29,139 bases of DNA. Source: a virus. The notes beneath the pieces were generated by a model. The model worked only from the letters and a program-made list of their open reading frames with translations. It was not told the DNA's origin and did no database searches. Within the stretch, counting starts at the first letter, position 1. Each line of letters opens with the position of its first letter. Below, piece by piece: positions 23,673 to 29,139 of the stretch. The stretch covers positions 1-29,139 of IMG/VR virus record IMGVR_UViG_3300013126_004423. One strand, written 5' to 3'. A program made the translations under genes and the position numbers.

Positions 23673-24805
23673 CAGACGAGGTCTGCCGCGATCATGTCGT
23701 GGGGCTGGTGCCACGCGTCCAGGTCCTCGCGGTGGCGCACCACCTCTGTGTTCGTGAAGCGCTGCAGGGTCTCTGCCACGCCCTCGGCGGTGAGGCCGAG
23801 CGGATCCAGCACCTCCTCGTCGCCGCAGTGCATGTACGGGAAGGGCCAGAGGCCGTCGTGCTTGCGGGCGACCAGCAGGGCGCTGGCGCGATCGAGGAGG
23901 CCTTCCCGGACGTCCACGCTCGCCTGCGCGGCCGCGCGCCCGTAGCCGTACTTCAGGAACATGGCGTAGTCGTGCAGGCCGGTCTGGGCGTTGTCCAGGT
24001 TCTCGAAGTTCCAGAAGTTGGCGCGCGATGGCGGGTCGTCCCAACAGTAGAAGCCGGCGGTGTAGGAGTGCGCGGCGTTGCGGTGGCTGTCCCACCGCAG
24101 GAACTGGCCGAGGAAGTAGGCGCGCACGCCGAGGCGCTCGACCGCGGCGGCATCCGGCGGCATGTAGTCGGCGAGGTCGCGCTCCTCGAGCCCGTACTGG
24201 CCGACGAGGTCCGCGGGTCGCAGGCCGAGGAATCCGCCGAATTCGGACACCCACCGGCGGGTCATCTCGCGCGCCTCGTCCGCCCCCGGGGGGCCGCCGT
24301 AGGCTTCCTGCGGGTTCTCGCCGTAGAAGATGAGCGGGATGCCGGTGTCGATAGCGGCGCGGAACGGGGTCGTGAAGATGGCCACGTGCTCGGGCCAGCT
24401 GATGTCGCCGACCAGTTCGAGCCCGGCGCGGTTCAGGCGCGCGCGGATCCTGCGGTTGGGGCGGTACTGCAGGGTGGTGGCGTAGCGCGCGAGGTTATCG
24501 ATGTTACGGGCGCCGATCGTGGTCTCGTGGCAGGTGGTGGCGGTGACCACCAGCGGGCGGGCGCCGAGTTCAAGCAGCTGCAGCACCTGCCAGGTGGAGT
24601 CCTTTCCGCCGGAGGAGGGCACGATGCAGTCGTAACCGGAGCCGTTCTTCGGCGCGGTCTCGAGGATGCGCAGGAGCTCGGAGCGCCGGGCCTGCCAGTC
24701 GATCGTGCGGCGCCTGGCGTGGCTGATGCAGGCCGAGCAGATGCCGTCGACGAAGTGCGTGTCGGGGCGGGTGTCCGGCATGACGCAGAGGCGGCAGCGG
24801 TTCAT
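23672..24805 (-). CDS. N-acetyl sugar amidotransferase (PseA/WbpG/WbuX family)
   Basis: 377 residues, full length for the family. The N terminus carries a four-cysteine cluster (C4, C7, C23, C26 in MNRCRLCVMPDTRPDTHFVD and GICSAC) and then the PP-loop SGGKDS at 65-70, which binds ATP and activates the acetamido group by adenylation. Later blocks, FTTPFRAAIDTGIPLIFYGENPQEAYGG, YFLGQFLRWDSHRNA, FYCWDDPPSRANFWNFENLDNAQTGLHDYAMFLKYGYGRA and the HCGDEEVLDPLGL tail, match these enzymes. In Campylobacter PseA turns pseudaminic acid into its acetamidino form. Ammonia normally comes from HisH through HisF. ATG overlaps the upstream stop by four bases. I give it no symbol because PseA, WbpG and WbuX cannot be separated by eye. 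Confidence 0.9.
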   Translation of the reverse strand: MNRCRLCVMPDTRPDTHFVDGICSACISHARRRTIDWQARRSELLRILETAPKNGSGYDCIVPSSGGKDSTWQVLQLLELGARPLVVTATTCHETTIGARNIDNLARYATTLQYRPNRRIRARLNRAGLELVGDISWPEHVAIFTTPFRAAIDTGIPLIFYGENPQEAYGGPPGADEAREMTRRWVSEFGGFLGLRPADLVGQYGLEERDLADYMPPDAAAVERLGVRAYFLGQFLRWDSHRNAAHSYTAGFYCWDDPPSRANFWNFENLDNAQTGLHDYAMFLKYGYGRAAAQASVDVREGLLDRASALLVARKHDGLWPFPYMHCGDEEVLDPLGLTAEGVAETLQRFTNTEVVRHREDLDAWHQPHDMIAADLV

Positions 24806-25062
24806 TCGGCGAGGCCTTTCTCGCGTGCGATCCACGCGGTGATCTCGAGGGAGTCGCAGCCCTTCGAGGTGGTGCGGGTGATCTTGTTGATCTGGGAGTA
24901 GGGCAGCCAGTGCTGCGTGCCGTCGATCTCGACCAGCACGGCCTTGCCGGAGGCGGAGTCCCTGCCGATGGTGCACCCTTCGATCTTGACGGGTTCCTCG
25001 GCCTTGCCGTGGTGCTTGGCGTAGTGCCCGCGCTGGCTGCCGCGGTGGTTGGCGCGGGTCAT
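24802..25062 (-). CDS. Small phage-type protein in the sugar operon (86 aa)
   Basis: 86 residues; ATGA overlap with the upstream methylase. The core PVKIEGCTIGRDSASGKAVLVEIDGTQHWLPYSQINKI and DSLEITAWIAREKGL resembles short proteins of other tailed phages (a VEIDG-x-x-WLP strand pair followed by ITxWIAxxKGL). It has no enzyme motif; function unknown. Its presence between methylase and amidotransferase shows that phage-type genes and sugar genes are interleaved. Confidence 0.75.
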   Translation of the reverse strand: MTRANHRGSQRGHYAKHHGKAEEPVKIEGCTIGRDSASGKAVLVEIDGTQHWLPYSQINKITRTTSKGCDSLEITAWIAREKGLAE

Positions 25063-25742
25063 GCGGGCTCCGGTGCGCCCGCCGGCGTGCCGCGCAGGAT
25101 GCGATCGAAGGCGGCGGCGACGGTGCCGGCGGTCGAGTACGGGAAGCGCCGCTCGAGCAGGAACCAGGTCAGGTCGTCCTGCGGGGCCTGCGGGTCGTGG
25201 CGCCACGCGAAGCCGTAGTCGACCGGGTGGAAGTCGGGGTGCGCGGTCAGGAACTCCAGCGCGAAGTCTCGCTTCCAGAGCAGGCCCTCCTGGTCCCGGT
25301 ACCGGACCTCGACCGGGGTCGGGGAGTGGTACTCGGCGATCAGCACGTAGCGGCTGCTCATGGCGGCCATCAGGTGGTAGGCGGCGGCGAGGCGCTCGGG
25401 GGGCACGTGGATCAGCACGCCCTTGGTGAAGACGAGGTCCGGCCTGCAGTCTCCCGGGAGCGGGGTGGTGAGCATGTCGCCCCGGACCACGCGCGCGCCG
25501 GTGATCTGGCTGGCGGCGTGCTCGTTCACCTCGAGCGCCCACGCGCTCATGTGCGGGTAGAGCTGGTGCAGAGCGCGGATGTTCTCCCCGCTGCCGGCGC
25601 CCAGTTCCAGCGCCACCTTGGGGCGGGCGGCGCGCGCGAGCGCCCTGGCGAAGAAGGCGACGTTCGCCCCCGGGATGTGCGCCTGCCGGTCGGTGTAGTC
25701 GTCCCCGAATTTCCCGGCCCACGTGCTGGACTGATGGTTCAT
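25059..25742 (-). CDS. Pseudaminic acid biosynthesis-associated methylase
   Basis: 227 residues from the ATG at 25742 (ATGA overlap); an in-frame upstream start is rejected because it would overlap pseF by 115 bases. The N terminus (STWAGKFGDDYTDR) is the signature of the methylase family found with pseudaminic genes. SAM-binding motif I is at 45-54 (ALELGAGSGEN), an acidic residue ends the second strand (ALEVNEH), and PDLVFTKGVLIHVPPERL gives motifs IV and V. RYVLIAEYHSPTPVEVRYR and LLWKRDFALEFL are also typical. It would methylate a hydroxyl or amino group of the sugar or its precursor, giving a less common pseudaminic derivative. The target position is unknown. Confidence 0.88.
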   Translation of the reverse strand: MNHQSSTWAGKFGDDYTDRQAHIPGANVAFFARALARAARPKVALELGAGSGENIRALHQLYPHMSAWALEVNEHAASQITGARVVRGDMLTTPLPGDCRPDLVFTKGVLIHVPPERLAAAYHLMAAMSSRYVLIAEYHSPTPVEVRYRDQEGLLWKRDFALEFLTAHPDFHPVDYGFAWRHDPQAPQDDLTWFLLERRFPYSTAGTVAAAFDRILRGTPAGAPEPA

Positions 25743-26368
25743 GCTTTTTCCTCCCTCGGTTTTTGCAGCGCGTCGTACATCTCGAGCGCGCGGTTCCAGT
25801 CGTCCTCGGTGTTGATGTCGCAGGCGCGGTCCTTGGAGACCACCACCCTCCACGAGCGGCTCGGCTCCGGGTCACGCTCCTCGCCCTGCAGGAGGGCGAG
25901 CGGCCGGCTCCAGTAGAACTGCCCGATGTCGGTCCACGTGGGAGGCGCGATCGCGTAGCAGTGGTTTGCCTTGGGGTCGAAGAGCATCGCGCCGTAGCCC
26001 CGGAGGATGTCGTTCGGGTCCACCAGCGGGCAGGTGGCGTATAGCGTGCATACCAGCCGCGGCATCCGGCGTGCCTCGTCCACGTACCAGCGCAGCACGT
26101 CGGCGGCCACGGCCTGGGTGCCGACCTCGTTCTGCGCCATCAGCGGGCGCCGCGGGTGGATGCGCGTGGCGCCGAGGCTGGCGGCGAGCTCGGCGATCTC
26201 CTCGTCCTCGGTGGAGACGATCACGTCGTCGAAGAGCTCGAGCGCGTGCGCGGCCTCGATCGAGTAGGCGAGGATGGGCTTGCCGCGGAATTCCCGGATG
26301 TTCTTGCGCGGGATGCGGGTGCTGCCACCGCGTGCCGGGATCACGCAGATGGCGTGCTGGTTCCTCAC
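25739..26368 (-). CDS. pseF: Pseudaminic acid cytidylyltransferase
   Basis: 209 residues, close to the family length. It activates the sugar with CTP to give CMP-pseudaminate. The nucleotide-binding N terminus is clear at 10-23 (IPARGGSTRIPRKN), then FRGKPILAYSIEAA, DDVIVSTEDEEIAELAASLGA, and TLYATCPLVDPNDI. Late blocks YAIAPPTWTDIGQFYW and KDRACDINTEDDW are the PseF-type ones, differing from NeuA by the DIGQFYW segment. GTG start with GGGGAGAA upstream and a GTGA overlap with the previous gene. All obvious catalytic features are present. Confidence 0.92.
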   Translation of the reverse strand: MRNQHAICVIPARGGSTRIPRKNIREFRGKPILAYSIEAAHALELFDDVIVSTEDEEIAELAASLGATRIHPRRPLMAQNEVGTQAVAADVLRWYVDEARRMPRLVCTLYATCPLVDPNDILRGYGAMLFDPKANHCYAIAPPTWTDIGQFYWSRPLALLQGEERDPEPSRSWRVVVSKDRACDINTEDDWNRALEMYDALQKPREEKA

Positions 26369-26721
26369 TTCTCCCCCGCGATCGGCACGAGGTTGCTGAT
26401 GGCGCCCTCGAGGCGCACGTGCCCGAATGCCTCATCCCGGCGGCGCGCGACCTCGTGCGGGGTCTCGGTCACCAGAATCCGAAAGTGGCAGCACTCGACC
26501 TCGGTGCACTCGACTCCGGGGTGCATGGCGAGCGGGCGTGCCTGCGCCTCGAGGCTGGCATACGTGGCATAGGAGCCGATCACCCGGCGGATGCCGGTGA
26601 TGGCGCTGGCGTTCACGTAGGCCGGCTGCGGGGCGCCGCCTGCCACGTCGGGGTTGCCGATCGACGTCAGGCGCACCAGCGCCGGCTGCCACTGCATGGT
26701 GGTGATGTCGGTGGGGGTCAC
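26365..26721 (-). CDS. Small phage-type protein with YVN...VTETPHEV pattern (118 aa)
   Basis: 118 residues, GTG start, GTGA overlap on both sides. LVRLTSIGNPDV and PAYVNASAITGIRRVIGSYATY followed by the strand ILVTETPHEVARRRDEAF follow a pattern of short phage proteins: a VYVN strand, an IxxI turn and a TETPEEVxxxL helix. An insertion of about 30 residues (including CTEVECCHF) separates the two halves. Function unknown. It shows no similarity to sugar enzymes. Confidence 0.72.
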   Translation of the reverse strand: MTPTDITTMQWQPALVRLTSIGNPDVAGGAPQPAYVNASAITGIRRVIGSYATYASLEAQARPLAMHPGVECTEVECCHFRILVTETPHEVARRRDEAFGHVRLEGAISNLVPIAGEK

Positions 26722-27077
26722 GCTACCTCCGCGAGGATGGTGTCGACGATCATGCGCGCCTGGTCTGCGGCGCTCTTTCGCTGGATGCTGCCCATCATCA
26801 CCACCACCCGCCGCACCATCCGGTCGCGCAGGTCCTCGGTGATGCGGCTCTTGATCTGGCTGGCGATGTAGCTCTCGTCCGTGGCCGGCGCGTGGCCATA
26901 GTGCGCCTCGTGCGCGGCGCGCGCGATCGCCTCGCCCGCGTGGAAGGCGGTCTGCGGGTCGAGCTGCACCCAGACCGCCGGGGTGGGGAAGACCAGCAGC
27001 ACGTGCCCGCCCTCGGCCTTGACCGCCAGCGTGGTGGCGCCGGGGCCGTGCACGTCGTCCTTGCCGCTCTCAGCCAT
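26718..27077 (-). CDS. Conserved phage hypothetical protein (119 aa)
   Basis: 119 residues; the ATG at 27077 overlaps the previous stop by eight bases (ATGGCTGA). A strand pair GGHVLLVFPTPAVWVQLDPQTAFHAGEAIARAAHEAHYG is followed by helices ITEDLRDRMVRRVVVMMGSIQRKSAADQARMIVDTILAEVA. The layout (a VxLxFxxPVxWVxLDPxxA strand, then a long helical tail ending in VDTILxxV) is known from conserved phage proteins of unknown function. It shares the strand and turn pattern with the next gene upstream. Confidence 0.75.
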   Translation of the reverse strand: MAESGKDDVHGPGATTLAVKAEGGHVLLVFPTPAVWVQLDPQTAFHAGEAIARAAHEAHYGHAPATDESYIASQIKSRITEDLRDRMVRRVVVMMGSIQRKSAADQARMIVDTILAEVA

Positions 27078-27348
27078 TGGCGGCTCCGGTGGCGCGGGCG
27101 GCTTCCTCTTCCATGCGCACGCGCTCCTCGGGGGTGGCCTGCAGGTAGTCTGCGCACTTCTGGATCCGGGCGATGAAGTCCAGCGCGCCGGCGTGGTCGA
27201 ACTGCAGGTTGTCGATCGGGCGGGAGAACTTCACGTTGACCTTGCCGTGGACGGGGTCCGCGCCGTAGTCGATGTTGACGGGACCGGCCTCGAGTTTCGG
27301 CTGGCCGTGGGCGCCGTGCTGCATGGCGGGTCGCATTTCTCGGTTCAC
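27070..27348 (-). CDS. Small phage hypothetical protein (92 aa)
   Basis: 92 residues; GTG 27348 with GGAGG seven bases upstream inside the aminotransferase gene; an ATG at 27336 is the alternative. The central GKVNVKFSRPIDNLQFDHAGALDFIARIQKCADYL has the same strand-turn-helix order as the 119-residue protein downstream (V-x-x-F-x-x-P-hydrophobic-x-x-L-x-x-x-x-A), and the C terminus is acidic (ATPEERVRMEEEAARAT). Function unknown. Confidence 0.72.
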   Translation of the reverse strand: MNREMRPAMQHGAHGQPKLEAGPVNIDYGADPVHGKVNVKFSRPIDNLQFDHAGALDFIARIQKCADYLQATPEERVRMEEEAARATGAANG

Positions 27349-28052
27349 TTGAACACCTCCGCGGTGGAAAGGTCGGGGTACGGGTCGTTGGGGAGCGGGT
27401 CGTTCTCGAGCGGCAGGTTCCACAGGCGCACGAGGCCCAGGGCTGCGACCTCCGGGCTCATGTAGGCGTGCCAGCCGAGCATGTCGAAGCGGTCGTGCGC
27501 GGGCGGCACGCCCTCGGTGCGGCCGTCGAAGCGCGCGCGGCGCAGCCACGTGGCGGCCTCGGCGTCGTCGGTCAGGATGGCGCCGCCCTGCTGCAGGCCG
27601 AGGGTCTTCGCCCAGTGGAAGGAGACGCAGACCATGGCGTCCGCCTGCCCGCGTCCCACCCGCTGGTGCAGGTTCTGGGTGAACCACCTGGCCGAGTCGT
27701 AGACGCGGATCGGCTGGAGCTGGTAGTACGCCACCCACGAGATGTCGTCGAACACCGGGCGTGCGCCGGCGTGCACGATCGCCATCGGCACGCCGATGTA
27801 CGTGCGGGCGGGGATCGTGATCTCGGGGCGCTGCGGGGCGTAGAACTCCACCGGGAAGCGGGCGCGCTGCTGCATCGTCATGCGCCACGCCACCGCCATC
27901 TGCAGGGCCATCGTGCAGCTGGTGGTGGTGACGGCGTGGCGGGCGCCGGTGTAGTAGGCCAGCGCCTGCTCGAAGTCCCGCACCACGTTAAACGGGTTCA
28001 TGTCCCGCTGCGGCGTCAGCATGCCGGCCAGCATCTCTCCGGCGCGCTTCAT
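27345..28052 (-). CDS. Short DegT-type aminotransferase, PseC-like position
   Basis: 235 residues where the DegT/DnrJ/EryC1/StrS family, including PseC, usually has about 370-400. ATGA overlap with pseB. The large domain is recognisable: FEQALAYYTGARHAVTTTSCTMAL, EITIPARTYIGVPMAIVHAGARPVFDD, an aspartate at 119 (VYDSAR) where the family has the pyridine-binding Asp, and SFHWAKTLGLQQGGAILTDD with K149 as the likely PLP lysine. After MSPEVAALGLVRLWNL the protein ends; the C-terminal small domain is missing, and the next 92-residue gene does not encode it. In the pathway PseC aminates the 4-keto sugar made by PseB. Whether this short form works alone is open. Confidence 0.82.
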   Translation of the reverse strand: MKRAGEMLAGMLTPQRDMNPFNVVRDFEQALAYYTGARHAVTTTSCTMALQMAVAWRMTMQQRARFPVEFYAPQRPEITIPARTYIGVPMAIVHAGARPVFDDISWVAYYQLQPIRVYDSARWFTQNLHQRVGRGQADAMVCVSFHWAKTLGLQQGGAILTDDAEAATWLRRARFDGRTEGVPPAHDRFDMLGWHAYMSPEVAALGLVRLWNLPLENDPLPNDPYPDLSTAEVFK

Positions 28053-29062
28053 GCGTCCTCCCGCTGCAGGTCGACGATTGCCCGGTGCAGCTGCTCGACG
28101 CCCATCCTCGTGGCGGTGTCGCTGGCGACCGCGCCGGGGTCCTGCGGCGTGCGCGGGTAGTTCGGGTCGCGCACGAAGTACCCGCCCACGCGCACGTATT
28201 CCTGCCGGTCGTGCACGCTGATCATCGTCTCGTGCATCTTCTCGCCGGGCCGCATGCCGGTGACCTTGAACTCGATCAGCTTGCCGGACTCGGCCGCCAC
28301 CGCGGCGGCGAGGTCGTGCACCCGGTAGGCAGGCAGGTCCGGCACCACGGTCTCGCCCCCCTCCATCCTGGCGATCGTCCAGAGCACCAGCTCCACCGCC
28401 TCGGCAGGCGTCATCCAGAAGCGCGTGCACCCCGGGTGCGTCACCGAGAGCTGCGGGCGGATGGTCTGCGTCTCGGCGATCGCGCGGCGCCAGATCTCGA
28501 GCACGCTCCCGCGGCTGCCGGTGACGTTGCCGTACCGGGTGACCGCGAAGGTCGGCGTGCCAAGGGCCCCCACGAGGTTGCCGGCGGCGAGGAAGATCTT
28601 CTCGGCCACGGCCTTCGTGGCGCCGTAGAGGTTGATCGGCTCGCAGGCCTTGTCGGTGGAGAGCGCCACCACCTTCTTGACCCCGGCGCTGATGGCCGCG
28701 TCGACCACGTTCATGGCGCCCTGCACGTTCGTGCGCACCACCTCGGTCGGGTTGTACTCGGCGGCCGGCACCTGCTTCAGCGCCGCGGCGTGGATCACGA
28801 CGTCGACCCCGCGGAAGGCGTGCTCGAGGCGCGCGCGGTCGCGCACGTCGCCGAGGAAGTACCGCATGCGGGGGTCGCCGTGGAGCTCGTGCTGCATCTC
28901 GGACTGCTTCAACTCGTCGCGGGAGAGCACCACCACGGCGGCGGGGCCCTCCGGCATGCGCAGGAGCTCGCGCACCATGCGCCGGCCGAAGGTGCCGGTG
29001 CCCCCGGTGATCAGCACGCGGGCGTCCTGCAGGGTGTCGTAGGGCGGTTCGCGTCGCATCAC
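28049..29062 (-). CDS. pseB: UDP-N-acetylglucosamine 4,6-dehydratase (inverting)
   Basis: 337 residues from the GTG at 29062; the ATG three bases later is equally possible. This SDR enzyme removes water from UDP-GlcNAc and inverts C5, giving the 4-keto-6-deoxy sugar that starts pseudaminic acid synthesis. The NAD(P)-binding motif GGTGTFG is at 20-26. SRDELKQSEM and FLGDVRD follow, then IHAAALKQVPAAEYNPTEV. The catalytic set lies in STDKACEPINLYGATK: D137, K138 and Y146. RYGNVTGSRGSVLEIWR and MTPAEAVELVLWTI are also PseB/FlaA1-type. Length is near that of the family. It opens the visible part of the sugar operon. Confidence 0.93.
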   Translation of the reverse strand: MMRREPPYDTLQDARVLITGGTGTFGRRMVRELLRMPEGPAAVVVLSRDELKQSEMQHELHGDPRMRYFLGDVRDRARLEHAFRGVDVVIHAAALKQVPAAEYNPTEVVRTNVQGAMNVVDAAISAGVKKVVALSTDKACEPINLYGATKAVAEKIFLAAGNLVGALGTPTFAVTRYGNVTGSRGSVLEIWRRAIAETQTIRPQLSVTHPGCTRFWMTPAEAVELVLWTIARMEGGETVVPDLPAYRVHDLAAAVAAESGKLIEFKVTGMRPGEKMHETMISVHDRQEYVRVGGYFVRDPNYPRTPQDPGAVASDTATRMGVEQLHRAIVDLQREDA

Positions 29063-29139
29063 TCCCCCTCGTTCAGCCAGAACCGGCGCCCGTAGGGCTT
29101 CAGGTCCGTGTTGATCACGCCCTCCTCGCCGAGGAAGAA
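29059..29139 (-). CDS. 3' end of an unidentified upstream gene (partial)
   Basis: The last 26 residues of a gene entering the window from the right: FFLGEEGVINTDLKPYGRR, then FWLNEGE and TGA. The stop overlaps the GTG/ATG start of pseB, so it belongs to the same operon. Too short to assign. Confidence 0.7.
   Translation of the reverse strand, partial: FFLGEEGVINTDLKPYGRRFWLNEGE

Noticed and set aside
20725-29062. Sialic or legionaminic acid pathway instead of pseudaminic acid
   Set aside because: PseB-type dehydratase with inverting-family motifs, the DIGQFYW segment in the cytidylyltransferase, the HTPW block in the synthase and the Pse-associated methylase all favour pseudaminic acid; no hydrolysing epimerase (NeuC/LegG) is seen.
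1-29139. CRISPR array, tRNA genes, integrase or attachment sites
   Set aside because: No regularly spaced repeats, no cloverleaf-like sequence in the short gaps and no recombinase motif in any supported frame.

Overview
The window is a stretch of a high-GC (roughly two thirds G+C by eye) tailed-phage genome, either a free phage or a prophage. Every gene I can support lies on the minus strand, so transcription runs from position 29139 down to 1. The virion genes have a podovirus (T7-like) layout: large terminase, head-tail connector portal of the Head-tail_con type, a Bbp19-type small protein, scaffold, capsid, tail tubular proteins A and B, then internal-virion-type proteins. Relatives resemble Bordetella BPP-1-type short-tailed phages. 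The host is probably a high-GC proteobacterium, which is inference only. No integrase, attachment site, tRNA, lysis gene or tail fibre is visible here.

Upstream block (29139 to 20725): a very tight operon of thirteen complete genes, nearly all joined by 1-8 nt stop/start overlaps (ATGA, GTGA or TGATG). Seven encode a nonulosonic (pseudaminic) acid pathway: PseB dehydratase, a short PseC-like DegT aminotransferase, PseF cytidylyltransferase, a pseudaminic-acid-associated methylase, an N-acetyl sugar amidotransferase (PseA/WbpG type), a HisF2/WbuZ-type partner and PseI synthase. An eighth, a GNAT acetyltransferase, fits the PseH step. Interleaved with them are small phage-type proteins of unknown function. 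The PseG hydrolase, the HisH-type glutaminase and any glycosyltransferase are not in the window. The likely product is CMP-pseudaminic acid or an acetamidino derivative of it, used to decorate the host surface or the virion.

Middle block (20689 to 17291): a wrecked ParB-domain DNA methyltransferase (catalytic segment missing plus a frameshift), a small-terminase-like gene overlapping its tail, two small beta-rich probable virion proteins, and a conserved phage protein whose 3' end carries a 131-bp duplicative insertion flanked by 12-bp direct repeats.

Morphogenesis block (17291 to 1): large terminase, linker protein, portal, Bbp19-like protein, scaffold, capsid, a small decoration-like protein sharing a signal-peptide-like leader with the capsid, a 168-residue unknown, tail tubular A and B, GNAT, two internal virion proteins, and finally a giant polyvalent protein that stays open from 3135 to the window edge. 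That last gene holds a probable ADP-ribosyltransferase-like module, a segment whose codon use fits another frame, and a lower-GC island. Several gaps between virion genes contain strong GC hairpins without U-tracts.
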